Source: Longimicrobium sp.
Lineage (GTDB): Bacteria > Gemmatimonadota > Gemmatimonadetes > Longimicrobiales > Longimicrobiaceae
DNA length: 24,441 nucleotides
Assembly: GCA_030446945.1 (NCBI GenBank)
Contig: JAUJMI010000002.1
Coordinates: 1-24,441, forward strand
Direction: 5' to 3'
Of the stretch, positions 14,060 through 22,622 are shown piece by piece (the first letter of the stretch is position 1; the number at the start of each line of letters is the position of its first letter). The notes beneath the pieces were generated by a model. It made no database searches, was not told where the DNA came from, and saw only the letters and a list, made by a program, of their open reading frames with translations. The translations under genes were made by a program, and so were the position numbers.

Positions 14060-15355
14060 TCACACCCCCACCCGCAGCTCCCCCAGCGCGTCCCCCACCG
14101 TGTGCACCGACCCCGTCACCAGCACCGTCCCGTACGGCGCCATCGTCGTGACCCGCTGGAGTGCCGTGGTGAAGTCCGGGATCACCCGCACCGCCACCCC
14201 CCCCGGCACTTCAAGCCCCGCCGCCACCGCCTCCGGGTCCCAGCGCCGCGACTCGGGGGCGGTGGGGGCGACGGTGAGCACGACCGCGTCCATGCGCGCC
14301 GCGAGCGGCGGGAGCATGGCGCGCCAGTCCTTGTCGGAGAGGATGCCGGCGAGGAGGACGCGCGGGCGGGGGAGCTCCAGTGCGTCCAGCGTGGCGGCGA
14401 GCGACTCGACGCCCGCGGGGTTGTGCGCGACGTCGAACACCCACGTCAGCCCGTTCCTCACCTCCACCTGCATGCGCCCCGGCCAGCGCACCCCCGCAAG
14501 GCCCGCCTCCACCGCGTCCCACCCCGGCCGCAGGTCCTCGGGGAGCATGCTCAGCAGCTCGGCGGCCAGCGCGGCGTTGCGGGCCTGGTGCGCGCCGATC
14601 AGCGGCGTGTGCACCTCGCGCTCGCCCCAGCGCGCGGAGGCCAGGCGGAAGCGCGTCCCCTCCAGCGACAGGCGCAGGTCGTCCACGCGCGCGGCGTCGT
14701 CGAGCGCGAAAAAGGGGGCGCCCACCTCCTCCGCACGGCAGCGCAGGACGTCCAGGGGGAGCGGCTCCGATTCGCCCGCGAGGGCGGGGACGCCAGGCTT
14801 GAAGATCCCCGCCTTCTCCCACGCGATCTCGCCCGGGGTGTTGCCCAGGTACTCCGTGTGGTCGATGCCGACGTTGGTGACGGCGGTCGCGATGGGGGTG
14901 AGGACGTTAGTGGAGTCGAGGCGCCCGCCGAGGCCGACTTCCACCACGGCCGCATCCACCCCCGCCTCCGCGAAGCAGAGGAAGGCGATGGCGGTGGTGG
15001 CCTCGAAGAAGGTGGCGCCCGACTCCTCGATGGCGGGACGCAGGCGGGCCTCGCACGCCAGCAGGAGATCGCGCTCCACCGGCGCGCCGCCGATGCGGAT
15101 GCGCTCCGCGAAGGAGATCAGGTGCGGCGAGGTGTAGAGGCCGACGATGCGGCGCGGGTCGGCGGCGCGCAGCGCGGCGTCGCAGAGCGCGCTTACGGAA
15201 CCCTTGCCGTTCGTGCCGCCGACGTGGAGCGCACGGAAACGCCGGTGTGGATCACCCACACCGGCGAGGAGCGCCTGCGTCCGTTCCAGACCCCAGCGGA
15301 TGCCGCCCGCGGGCCGGGCGAAGAGCCAGGCCCCGGGTTCGTCCGCGCGCGTCAC
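14060..15355 (-). CDS. folC: Folylpolyglutamate/dihydrofolate synthase FolC
   Basis: The 431-aa Mur-ligase-type enzyme adds glutamate to folates, and in many bacteria also makes dihydrofolate from dihydropteroate. The N-terminal motif GGIRWGLERTQALL is typical of FolC. The P-loop is GGTNGKGS at 46-53. Next come TSPHLISFAERIRI, VVEVGLGGRLDSTN, HTEYLGNTPGEIAWEKAGIFK and, in the C-terminal domain, FDVAHNPAG. It starts with GTG in a GTGA overlap with the accD stop, the same adjacency seen in many bacteria, so translation is probably coupled to accD. Whether it also has dihydrofolate synthase activity cannot be read from the sequence. Confidence 0.96.
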   Translation of the reverse strand: MTRADEPGAWLFARPAGGIRWGLERTQALLAGVGDPHRRFRALHVGGTNGKGSVSALCDAALRAADPRRIVGLYTSPHLISFAERIRIGGAPVERDLLLACEARLRPAIEESGATFFEATTAIAFLCFAEAGVDAAVVEVGLGGRLDSTNVLTPIATAVTNVGIDHTEYLGNTPGEIAWEKAGIFKPGVPALAGESEPLPLDVLRCRAEEVGAPFFALDDAARVDDLRLSLEGTRFRLASARWGEREVHTPLIGAHQARNAALAAELLSMLPEDLRPGWDAVEAGLAGVRWPGRMQVEVRNGLTWVFDVAHNPAGVESLAATLDALELPRPRVLLAGILSDKDWRAMLPPLAARMDAVVLTVAPTAPESRRWDPEAVAAGLEVPGGVAVRVIPDFTTALQRVTTMAPYGTVLVTGSVHTVGDALGELRVGV

Positions 15356-16239
15356 GGGGCGTCGGGAGCCACGTTCAGCGCGAAGTCCTCCGGCGCGGGA
15401 AGCGCCAGCATGTGCCGCAGCAGGCGCGACACCTCGCGCTTCATGCTCCGCCGGTCCACGATGCGGTCCAGCATCCCGTGCTCCAGCAGGAACTCGGCGC
15501 GCTGGAAGCCCTCGGGGAGCTCCTGCTTGATCGTCTGCTCGATCACGCGCGGCCCCGCGAAGCCGATCAGCGTCCCCGGCTCGGCCAGGTTGGCGTCGCC
15601 CAGCATGGCGTACGAGGCCGTGACGCCGCCCGTGGTGGGGTCGGTGAGGATGGAGATGTAGGGGAGCCCCGCCTCGTCCATCTGCGCGAGCACGGCGGAG
15701 GTCTTCGCCATCTGCATCAGCGAAAAGATCCCCTCCATCATCCGCGCCCCGCCGGAAGCGGAAACGATGATCAGCGGCTGCTCCTTCTCCAGAGCCCGCA
15801 GACCCGCGCGCGCCAGCTTCTCCCCCACCACCGAGCCCATCGACCCGCCGATGAAGGCGAAGTCCATCACGCCGATGGACACTGGGATCTCGTCGAGCTT
15901 CCCCTCGCCGGTGATGACGGCCTCGCCGTGGGCACTCTTGCGCTCGGCGGCGGCCAGGCGGTCCTTGTACGCCTTGAGGTCCACGAACTTGAGCGGGTCG
16001 GCGGAGCGCAGGTCGCGGTCGCGCTCGCGGAACGTCCCCTCGTCCATCAGCAGCGCCACGTAGCCGTTGGCCGGCAGCCGCATGTGGTGGGCGCAGGTGG
16101 GGCAGACGTTCCAGTTCTCCTTGAGCTTCTCGCGGTACAGGATGTCCCCGCAGGCGGGGCACTTCTCCCACACGTCGCCGGGAAGGTCGCGCCGGTCGGC
16201 CGCCTGAAGGCGCGTCTTGGGTTTGCGGAACCAGGCCAT
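15352..16239 (-). CDS. accD: Acetyl-CoA carboxylase, carboxyltransferase subunit beta AccD
   Basis: The 295-aa product is the beta half of the carboxyltransferase that makes malonyl-CoA for fatty-acid synthesis; the alpha subunit is not in this window. A Zn ribbon is visible with Cys27, Cys30, Cys46 and Cys49 (KCPACGD, VCPTCAH). The crotonase-like core has DFAFIGGSMGSVVGEK, SASGGARMMEGIFSLMQM, LTDPTTGGVTASYAMLGD and FAGPRVIEQT. No strong ribosome site precedes the ATG. The gene is separated from rodA by 124 bp of heptad repeat and overlaps folC by 4 bp. Confidence 0.98.
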   Translation of the reverse strand: MAWFRKPKTRLQAADRRDLPGDVWEKCPACGDILYREKLKENWNVCPTCAHHMRLPANGYVALLMDEGTFRERDRDLRSADPLKFVDLKAYKDRLAAAERKSAHGEAVITGEGKLDEIPVSIGVMDFAFIGGSMGSVVGEKLARAGLRALEKEQPLIIVSASGGARMMEGIFSLMQMAKTSAVLAQMDEAGLPYISILTDPTTGGVTASYAMLGDANLAEPGTLIGFAGPRVIEQTIKQELPEGFQRAEFLLEHGMLDRIVDRRSMKREVSRLLRHMLALPAPEDFALNVAPDAP

Positions 16240-16244
16240 TGAGA

Positions 16245-16354
16245 GGGACTAGGGAATGGGGATTAGGAATAGGGATCAAGGACCGGGACTGAGGAACGGC
16301 ATCGGCGAATCCGCCGCTGTTCACCTAATCCCTGATCCCTGATCCCTGATCCCC
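16245..16354. repeat. Inverted pair of heptad tracts between rodA and accD
   Basis: The left tract (from 16245 to about 16290) is a degenerate period-7 run of G-rich units (GGGACTA, GGGAATG, GGGATTA). The right tract (16324-16354) has three perfect copies of CCCTGAT preceded by CCTAATC. The two are complementary in type, so the RNA could fold back across the non-repeat middle. The stretch fills the gap between rodA and accD; no promoter or U-tailed terminator is evident. Confidence 0.75.
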
Positions 16355-16363
16355 GCAGTTCCG

Positions 16364-17599
16364 CTATCTCGCCGTCTCCGCGGCTATTCGCTGCACCACC
16401 GCCATCGCCACGATGTTCAGCAGGAGGAACGAGCCGCCGTACGAGATGAAGGGGAGCGGGATGCCGGTGATGGGCATGATCCCCACCGTCATCCCCACGT
16501 TCACCAGCACGTGCGCGAACCAGCTCCCCAGCAGACCGATGGGCACCAGTGAGGCGAAGGGGTCGCGCGAGCGCTCGGCCACGTGGATCAGCCGCCAGAA
16601 GATCAGGCCGAACGCGACCAGCACCGCCATCACTCCGATGAAACCCGTCTCCTCGCCCACCACGGCGAAGATGAAGTCGGTGTGCTGCTCGGGAAGGAAG
16701 GCCAGGCGCTTCTGCGAGCCGTCCAGGAATCCCTTCCCCCACAGCCCGCCGCTCCCGATGGCCACACGCGACTGGATCAGGTTGTACCCCGCCCCGCGCG
16801 CGTCGATCATCGGGTCCAAAAAGACCAGGAGGCGGTTCTTCTGGTAGGGCTTCAGCGTGTTCCACAGCGGCAGCGCCACGCCGCCCGCCACGGCGTTGGC
16901 CATCCAGATGGAGGCCTTCTCGGCCAGGAAGGCGTCGCGGTACAGCAGCAATATCAGCAGCACGACGATGTACACGCCCCACACGATCGGGTTGATCGAG
17001 ATGAAGAGCGAGAGCGCAGGGCTGACCAGGAAGAAGATGGTCATCAGCGGCGTCCCGGCCCAGAAGAGGCACCACACCAGGATCGAGCCGAACACCATCG
17101 CCGAGCCCAGGTCGGGCTGCGCCAGCACCAGCACCATGGGGACCATCACCACCACGATCGGCTTCCACAGCGCCCACAGCGTCCGCGGCGGCTCCCGCCA
17201 CTCGCCCAGGACGCGCGCCAGCATCATGGCCGTGGCGAGCTTGGCCAGCTCCGCCGGCTGCAGGCGCAGCGGCCCGATCACGATCCAGCTCTTGATCCCG
17301 CCCGTCGTCTCGCCGCCGGAGCCGATGACGGGGACCAGGAGGAGGAGGACCAGCGAGAGGGCGTAGGCCGGCTGCGCGCCCCACTCCAGCCACCCCACCG
17401 GGACGCGCAGGATGAGCGGCACCAGGAGCAGCGAGAGGCAGAACCAGATGATCTGGTTGCGCCAGGCGCCCTGTGCGCGGGTGTACCCCACGTCCACCAC
17501 GCCGGCGCTGAACACCATGGCGATCCCAAAGATCGCCAGTGCCACCACCAGCACGAAGAGGAGGGGATCCCCCAGGCGAAGCGCCCTGTACCTTCTCAT
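16364..17599 (-). CDS. rodA: SEDS peptidoglycan glycosyltransferase RodA
   Basis: This 411-aa integral membrane protein has about ten hydrophobic segments. It polymerises lipid II into glycan strands for the side wall, normally together with PBP2 under MreBCD control. Motifs of the SEDS family are IGPLRLQPAELAK, VLAQPDLGSAMVF, FLDPMIDARGAGYNLIQS, GSGGLWGKGFLDGSQK, LPEQHTDFIFAVVGEETGFIG and ISYGGSFLL. The long extracellular loop with the conserved HTD Asp is intact. Gene position right after mreD favours RodA over FtsW. The start is 10 bp after the mreD stop. No PBP2 gene lies between mreD and rodA, nor after rodA. Confidence 0.95.
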   Translation of the reverse strand: MRRYRALRLGDPLLFVLVVALAIFGIAMVFSAGVVDVGYTRAQGAWRNQIIWFCLSLLLVPLILRVPVGWLEWGAQPAYALSLVLLLLVPVIGSGGETTGGIKSWIVIGPLRLQPAELAKLATAMMLARVLGEWREPPRTLWALWKPIVVVMVPMVLVLAQPDLGSAMVFGSILVWCLFWAGTPLMTIFFLVSPALSLFISINPIVWGVYIVVLLILLLYRDAFLAEKASIWMANAVAGGVALPLWNTLKPYQKNRLLVFLDPMIDARGAGYNLIQSRVAIGSGGLWGKGFLDGSQKRLAFLPEQHTDFIFAVVGEETGFIGVMAVLVAFGLIFWRLIHVAERSRDPFASLVPIGLLGSWFAHVLVNVGMTVGIMPITGIPLPFISYGGSFLLLNIVAMAVVQRIAAETAR

Positions 17600-17609
17600 A
17601 TGCGGATCC

Positions 17610-18086
17610 CTACACCAGCGCGCGGTACACGGTTACGGCCGCCAGCCCCGCCGCCGCGGCGTACAGCGCCGCCAGGGGCGAGAGGGTGAACAGCACGGAC
17701 GCGGGCCCCGCCAGGGCCCGCGAAGAGAGCACTCCCCACAGGAACAGGTCGAACAGGTACTTCCCCAGCGCCAAAAAGGTCACCAGAAGCACAGGCGAGT
17801 CGCCGGCCAGCACCTCGCGCGAGCGGGAGGCCAGGTACCCCAGCACCGCCAGGACCAGCGCGCTGGCCCCCATGGTGAAGGGGTTCACACCGCCGTCCAG
17901 CACGCCGAAGAGCACGCCCAGCCCGGCGGCGGCCCCGGCGCGCATCCGGCGCGCGGCCAGCAGCAGCGCCACCGTCAGCAGGTCGGGCACGTAGAACCCC
18001 AGCCCGAGCCCCACCCGCAGCACGAAGTGGAGGATCACCAGCCCCGCGATCAACCCCACGAACTGCCACCGCGTTCCTTCCGTCAT
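17610..18086 (-). CDS. mreD: Rod shape-determining membrane protein MreD
   Basis: The 158-aa product has about five membrane-spanning segments and little soluble sequence. MreD sequences are weakly conserved, but the motif FGVLDGGVNPFTMGASALVLAVLGY near 60-85 is the family's LD-G-P-G region, and length and position between mreC and rodA fit. It helps hold MreC and the RodA synthase complex in the membrane. The ATG at 18086 lies 18 bp after the mreC stop; spacing to rodA is also short, so one transcript is likely. Confidence 0.92.
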   Translation of the reverse strand: MTEGTRWQFVGLIAGLVILHFVLRVGLGLGFYVPDLLTVALLLAARRMRAGAAAGLGVLFGVLDGGVNPFTMGASALVLAVLGYLASRSREVLAGDSPVLLVTFLALGKYLFDLFLWGVLSSRALAGPASVLFTLSPLAALYAAAAGLAAVTVYRALV

Positions 18087-18104
18087 CGATCGTCCGCCGC
18101 TCGG

Positions 18105-19211
18105 TCAGGGGTTGGTCGGCGCCGGAAGCCCCGGCGGCACCCGGGGCGCGTTCGGGTCCACCACGCGCCCGGGAAGCTCCGGAGTCGGGTCCACGATCGC
18201 CGGGCGCCGCTGCCGCTGCTGCTGCTGCTGTGGCCTTGGGCGCGGCGCCGTGGCACGGGGCTGCGGGCGCGCCGGCGCCGTGGGCGTCGCCGCGTCGGGC
18301 GAGACCGCCGGCCCGGTGGCGCGCGCCGAGTCGCGCTCGGCCGCGCTCAGCGTAACGCCCCACGCCGCCGCCAGGTCCTGGTCGGTCAGCGCCTTGGTGG
18401 GCGCGCCCAGGATCAGCACGTGTCCCATCTGCGCCGGGCTCACCAGGGGCCGGATGTAGTACACCCGCTGCCATCCGCCCTCGGCGCGCCCGGCGCCCGC
18501 CACGCGCCCCACGGGGATGCCGCGCGGGTAGAGCCCGCCGTCGCCCGAGGTCACGATCAGCGACCCGTTGGGCGGCTGCGTGTGGAAGGCCACCGGCGTC
18601 AGCGCCAGCATCCGCTCGCCCTGGGGGCCGTTGGTGGGCTTGGCGATCCCGTACGTCTCGCCGTCCTGCGTCATCACGCTCAGCCCGAACTCGGGGTGCG
18701 TCCAGTCGATCCCCACGGCCGAGCGGTCGCCCAGCCGCCAGACGCTCCCCACCAGCCCCTCGGCGGTCACGATCGCCGCGGCAGTGCCGACCCCCTCGCG
18801 CCGCCCGGCGGAGAGCTGCAGCGTGCCCGTGGCGCCCACGCCGCGCCCGCGCGAAGCCTCGGCGGCGACGAAGGAGTAGCCCAGCCGCTCGCGGAAGCCC
18901 ATCAGGGCGCGCAGCTCGCGGTTCTCCTGCGCCAGGTTGGCCTGCCCCACCAGGAAGGCGGCCAGCGAGTCGCGCTCGGCGCGCAGCTCGCCCGCGTTGC
19001 CGAAGCGTCCCGCCCGGTCCGCCGCCCCGCCCTGCATGGCGATCACGGGGAACAGCGCGGTGTTGCGCACCCCCGTCGCCAGCCCGGTGCGGTACGTGTC
19101 CGGCAGGTTGAACAGGAGCAGCGCCAGCACGGTGAACCCGGCGGCGATCCCCAGGTCCCGCTTGCGCCCGCGCTCGCCCGCGCCTTTGAGGTAGGGCCGA
19201 AATGTGCTCAC
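18105..19211 (-). CDS. mreC: Rod shape-determining protein MreC with Pro/Gln-rich tail
   Basis: The 368-aa protein begins at GTG in a GTGA overlap with the mreB stop. It has a short cytoplasmic end, one membrane segment (about 21-36, LGIAAGFTVLALLLF), a coiled coil around 65-100 (ELRAERDSLAAF, LAQENRELRALMGF) and the periplasmic double beta-barrel with VGATGTLQLSAGRREGVG, VTAEGLVGSVWRLG and TSGDGGLYPRGIPVGRV. MreC links the cytoskeleton to the wall synthases. The last 80 or so residues are an added disordered tail rich in Pro, Ala, Arg and Gln, including a five-Gln run, longer than the typical MreC end. Confidence 0.95.
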   Translation of the reverse strand: MSTFRPYLKGAGERGRKRDLGIAAGFTVLALLLFNLPDTYRTGLATGVRNTALFPVIAMQGGAADRAGRFGNAGELRAERDSLAAFLVGQANLAQENRELRALMGFRERLGYSFVAAEASRGRGVGATGTLQLSAGRREGVGTAAAIVTAEGLVGSVWRLGDRSAVGIDWTHPEFGLSVMTQDGETYGIAKPTNGPQGERMLALTPVAFHTQPPNGSLIVTSGDGGLYPRGIPVGRVAGAGRAEGGWQRVYYIRPLVSPAQMGHVLILGAPTKALTDQDLAAAWGVTLSAAERDSARATGPAVSPDAATPTAPARPQPRATAPRPRPQQQQQRQRRPAIVDPTPELPGRVVDPNAPRVPPGLPAPTNP

Positions 19212-20245
19212 GTCGTCAACACTCCTCTGTACTTCTGCACGTCGTCCAGGATGCGCCCGGCGCCGCGCACCACGCAGGTGAGCGGCTCCTCGTCCACGTG
19301 GATCGGCAGGTTCGTCTCGCGCGCGATCAGCACGTCCAGCCCGCGGATCAGCGCGCCGCCCCCGGTCATCACGATGCCGCGGTCCACGATGTCGCTCGCC
19401 AGCTCCGGCGGGGTGATCTCCAGCGCCCGGCGCACCGCTTCCACGATGGCCTGGATCGGCTCCTGGATGCACTCGCGGATCTCCTGCGAATGCACGCGCA
19501 CCGTCTTCGGGATGCCGGAGACGAGGTCGCGCCCCTTCACGTCCATCTCCCGCTCTTCCCCGGTGCTGAACGCGCTGCCGATCTGGATCTTGACCGCCTC
19601 GGCCGTGGCCTCGCCGATCATCAGGTTGTAGTTCTTGCGCAGAAAGGTGACGATGGCGTTGTCGATCTCGTCGCCGCCCACCCGGATCGAGGTGTCGCAC
19701 ACGATGCCGCTCAGCGCGATCACCGCGATCTCCGTCGTCCCGCCGCCGATGTCGATCACCATGTTCCCCGTGGGCGTCTCCACGGGAAGCCCCACGCCGA
19801 TGGCGGCGGCCATGGGCTCGGCCACCATGTACACTTCCTTGGCCCCGGCCGCGTGCGCGCTGGACCGCACGGCGCGCCGCTCCAGCTCCGTGATCCCCGA
19901 GGGGACCCCCACCACCATGGTGGGCTTCAGCTTGAGGAACCTCTTGGAGGTGACCGTCTCCAGGAAGTAGCGGAGCATGATCTCCGTCACGTCCACGTCG
20001 GCGATCACGCCGTCCTTGAGGGGGCGCACGGCGGCCACGCCTTCCGGGGTGCGCCCCAGCATGCGCTTGGCCTCCAGCCCGATCCCCTTGATCTTGTTGG
20101 TGGCCTTCTCGACGGCCACCACCGAGGGCTCGTTGAGAACGATTCCCTCACCCTTCACGTACACCAGCGTATTGGCGGTCCCCAGGTCGACGGCGATGTC
20201 GTTGACCGGGATGAAGTTTCCTTTTCTGAGCCAGCTGAAGGCCAT
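19208..20245 (-). CDS. mreB: Actin-like rod shape protein MreB
   Basis: The 345-aa product is a full-length MreB that forms membrane-bound filaments guiding side-wall synthesis. ATP-binding motifs of the actin fold are clear: phosphate 1 in VDLGTANTLVYV near 19-30, the connect region MVVGVPSGIT, phosphate 2 in VIDIGGGTTEIAVI, and adenosine in IVMTGGGALIRGL. The ATG follows GGGAAG. The gene leads the mreB-mreC-mreD-rodA cluster and is preceded by 540 bp of repeat-rich intergenic DNA, where its promoter must lie. Confidence 0.98.
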   Translation of the reverse strand: MAFSWLRKGNFIPVNDIAVDLGTANTLVYVKGEGIVLNEPSVVAVEKATNKIKGIGLEAKRMLGRTPEGVAAVRPLKDGVIADVDVTEIMLRYFLETVTSKRFLKLKPTMVVGVPSGITELERRAVRSSAHAAGAKEVYMVAEPMAAAIGVGLPVETPTGNMVIDIGGGTTEIAVIALSGIVCDTSIRVGGDEIDNAIVTFLRKNYNLMIGEATAEAVKIQIGSAFSTGEEREMDVKGRDLVSGIPKTVRVHSQEIRECIQEPIQAIVEAVRRALEITPPELASDIVDRGIVMTGGGALIRGLDVLIARETNLPIHVDEEPLTCVVRGAGRILDDVQKYRGVLTT

Positions 20246-20784
20246 TGCTTCCCGAGGCTGTGCTCCCGGCGCGGCTCGCGCGGCGGGACGGACTGGGCGG
20301 GCGTAGCACCCTGTTCGCGGGTGGGTTAGGTGAACCCGAAGCTATGCCCCCCCTTTACCGCACGCAACCCGGCGGAATCCAGGGTTCGCGCAGCGCGGGC
20401 CCTCAGATGCACGGCGCATGCCGGGGGGGGAAACGGGGGGAACGGGGAACGGGGAAGGCGGCGCCGGGATTCCTTTCGTGCACCACAACAGCATCCGTAC
20501 GGGCGCGATTCATCGCCACCGTGCCCGACGCCGCACCGCCGCCCGCTTGCTACACCGAACGTCGGGGCAGACCTGCGTGTCTGCCCGCCCTCGCCCCGCC
20601 CCAGACCCCCGCTCTACGCGCGGAAACTCGTGGCGGCCGCCCCATTTGGCTGCCCGCGCCTCCTCCGCTGCGGGAGACTGTCTTCCCGTCCAACGCGTAC
20701 CGTAGCGCTGCCGCGGGCAGGCCCCGGCCGATGACGCGGCTAAATCCTCGGGCCTGTCGTTCCCCGTTCCCCGTTCCCCTCCCC
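20246..20784. repeat. Repeat-rich gap between mreB and dut
   Basis: No credible gene is seen in this 539-bp stretch. A G-rich heptad tract (GGGGAAC, 20423-20458) and a complementary C-rich tract (CGTTCCC, 20757-20784) face each other. Between them lies a copy of repeat B (20491-20592), and within that the GGGCGCGATTCATCGCC core resembling repeat A. The C-rich tract runs up to the dut stop codon. The mreB promoter presumably lies in 20246-20420, but I cannot place -35 and -10 boxes. Confidence 0.7.
20491..20592 (-). repeat. Dispersed repeat B, copy 2
   Basis: Read on the minus strand this copy aligns with 160-265 over about 100 bp, sharing GGGCGGGCAGACACGCAGGT, CTGCCCC, GCGGGCGGC and GCGTCGG. 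It lacks the 11-bp tandem duplication found in copy 1. Confidence 0.7.
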
Positions 20785-21222
20785 TCACCTACCCGTCGAA
20801 CCGAACCCCCCGGTGCCGCGCTCCGTGGGGCTCAGCTCCGCCGCCTCCTCCACCACCGGCGTCTCAAACCGCGCGAATACCAGCTGCGCGATACGGGTGC
20901 CGCGGGGGATGGGGACCGGGTCCGTGCCGGCGTTCCACAGGATGACGCGCAGCTCGCCGCGGTAGTCCGGATCGATGGTGGCGGGCGTGTTCGGCAGCGT
21001 GATCCCGTGCCGCAGCGCCAGCCCGGACCGCGGCCGCACCTGGCACTCGACGTCGGGCGGCAGCTCGATCTCCAGCCCGGTCGCCACCAGCCGCCGCTCT
21101 CCGGGCTGCAGCAGGAAATCGGGCTCTGCGGACGCGACATCGTAGCCCGCGGATCCCTGCGTCTGCCGCGTCGGGAGCGGAAGATCGGGGTTGGTGGGAA
21201 GCCTGCGAAAACGCACCATCAT
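20785..21222 (-). CDS. dut: Deoxyuridine 5'-triphosphate nucleotidohydrolase (dUTPase)
   Basis: The 145-aa trimeric dUTPase hydrolyses dUTP to dUMP, keeping uracil out of DNA and feeding thymidylate synthesis. All five family motifs are visible: AGYDVAS at 25-31, RPRSGLA at 63-69, [13 protein letters not shown] at 78-90 with the catalytic Asp, RIAQLVF at 110-116, and the C-terminal phosphate-binding arm [10 protein letters not shown] at 135-144. Two adjacent ATG codons (21222 and 21219) can start it, and neither has a clear Shine-Dalgarno. It follows ald by 152 bp, past a hairpin and a short repeat. Confidence 0.97.
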   Translation of the reverse strand: MMVRFRRLPTNPDLPLPTRQTQGSAGYDVASAEPDFLLQPGERRLVATGLEIELPPDVECQVRPRSGLALRHGITLPNTPATIDPDYRGELRVILWNAGTDPVPIPRGTRIAQLVFARFETPVVEEAAELSPTERGTGGFGSTGR

Positions 21223-21274
21223 GATTGGGTGTCCAGTGAGAATCGGATTATCTCGGAACCTGCCCTCGGCGCCT

Positions 21275-21297
21275 CTCCGCGTCTCCGCTTGAGACCA
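21275..21297 (+). repeat. Repeat D, solo arm downstream of ald
   Basis: This 23-bp CTCCGCGTCTCCG-type sequence is the reverse complement of 22623-22645 with one mismatch (22 of 23). The two arms lie on either side of ald. The upstream partner is part of a larger foldback. Confidence 0.75.
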
Positions 21298-21321
21298 AAG
21301 CGATGCCGGAGGACGCGAGAA

Positions 21322-21351
21322 GGCCCGCACCCCTGCAATGGAGTGCGGGCC
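21322..21351 (-). terminator. Hairpin after ald
   Basis: A 9-bp perfect GC stem (GGCCCGCAC, 21322-21330, with GTGCGGGCC, 21343-21351) closes a 12-nt loop, 23 bp past the ald stop on the minus strand. It is followed by TTCTCG, only a weak U-tract, so it is a probable rather than certain intrinsic terminator. Confidence 0.6.
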
Positions 21352-21374
21352 CCGCGTGAATCGGCCCCGGCGAG

Positions 21375-22487
21375 CTACGCCAGGACGCTGTTCAGCTCCA
21401 CCAGTGGCAGCCCGAAGGCCTCGGCGACGCCGGGGTACACCACCTGGCCGCCCACCACGTTCAGTCCCAGGGCGAGCGCGCGGTCCTGGCGGCAAGCCTC
21501 CTCCCACCCGAGGCGCGCGAGGCGCGCCGCGTACGGGAAGGTCGCGTTGGTCAGCGCCAGCGTGGAGGTGCGCGGCACCCCGCCCGGCATGTTGGCGACG
21601 CCGTAGTGGATCACGCCGTCGATCTCGTAGATCGGGTTCTCGTGCGTCGTGGGGCGGATCGTCTCCACGCACCCGCCCTGGTCCACGGCCACGTCCACGA
21701 TCACGGAGCCCTTTTTCATCCGCTTCAGGTCCTCGCGCAGCACCAGCTTGGGAGCCTTGGCGCCCGGCACGAGCACGGCGCCCACCAGCAGGTCGGCTGT
21801 CTCCAGCCGCTCCAGGATGTTGTGGCGGTTGGAGTAGATCAGCTCCACGTTCGCCGGCATCACGTCGGAGAGGTAGCGCAGGCGGTCCAGCGACAGGTCC
21901 AGGATGGTGACGCGGGCGCCGAAGCCCGCCGCCATCTTCGCCGCGTTGATCCCCACCACGCCGCCGCCGATGATCACCACATTGGCCGGCGCCACGCCGG
22001 GCACGCCGCCCAGCAGCATCCCGCGGCCGCCGTAGTACTTCTCCAGGTACTTGGCGCCCGCCTGGATCGCCATGCGGCCGGCGACCTCGCTCATGGGCGT
22101 GAGCAGCGGGAGCTCGCCGTTGGGGAGCTGCACGGTCTCGTACGCCACCGCCACCGCGCTGGAGTCGATGAGGGCGCCGGTGAGCGCCTCGTCGGCCGCG
22201 AAGTGGAAGTAGGTGAAGAGGAGCTGGTTGGGGCGGATGCGCGGGTACTCCACCGCGATCGGCTCCTTCACCTTCATGATCATCTCGGCGCGGGCCCACA
22301 CCTCTTCCACGTCGTGGATGGTGGCGCCGGCGGCGTCGTACTGGGCGTCCGTGAAACCGCTCCCCAGCCCGCCGCCGCGCTCCACCAGCACGCGGTGGCC
22401 GGCCTGCACGAGCGCCTCGGCCCCGGCGGGCACCAGGGCGATGCGGTTTTCGTTGGTCTTGATCTCTTTCGGAACCCCGATCAGCAT
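21375..22487 (-). CDS. ald: Alanine dehydrogenase
   Basis: The 370-aa NAD-dependent enzyme interconverts L-alanine and pyruvate plus ammonia. The N-terminus [18 protein letters not shown] includes Arg15. Catalytic Lys74 in KVKEP and His95 in FTYFHFAAD match the known pair within one residue. The Rossmann loop [17 protein letters not shown] is near 170 and the acidic end [12 protein letters not shown] binds [20 protein letters not shown] and [13 protein letters not shown] complete the active site. It starts 383 bp after pnp, across a foldback repeat, so it probably has its own promoter. A hairpin follows at 21322-21351. Confidence 0.98.
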   Translation of the reverse strand: MLIGVPKEIKTNENRIALVPAGAEALVQAGHRVLVERGGGLGSGFTDAQYDAAGATIHDVEEVWARAEMIMKVKEPIAVEYPRIRPNQLLFTYFHFAADEALTGALIDSSAVAVAYETVQLPNGELPLLTPMSEVAGRMAIQAGAKYLEKYYGGRGMLLGGVPGVAPANVVIIGGGVVGINAAKMAAGFGARVTILDLSLDRLRYLSDVMPANVELIYSNRHNILERLETADLLVGAVLVPGAKAPKLVLREDLKRMKKGSVIVDVAVDQGGCVETIRPTTHENPIYEIDGVIHYGVANMPGGVPRTSTLALTNATFPYAARLARLGWEEACRQDRALALGLNVVGGQVVYPGVAEAFGLPLVELNSVLA

Positions 22488-22622
22488 GAGCGGTCTTCGC
22501 CTGATGGGAGGTGTATCGCAAGCGCCCGCGACAGCCGCGGGGCGGGCGGGCGCACAATATGGCACGCCCGCACCCATTTGGCGAGCCTCGGCGCCCCTCG
22601 CCAGAAACGTACCCGCAACTGC

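Noticed and set aside
13991..15661. Plus-strand frame of 556 codons opposite folC and accD
   Set aside because: It begins in the inverted repeat and runs antisense to two clear enzymes; the composition is Arg/His/Gly-rich.
18208..18235. CAG/CTG triplet run as a microsatellite
   Set aside because: It lies in the mreC coding frame and encodes the Gln run of the MreC tail, so it is reported as part of that gene.
20330..20734. 134-codon frame in the mreB-dut gap
   Set aside because: It is a translation of repeat B and heptad tracts; no ribosome site or domain.
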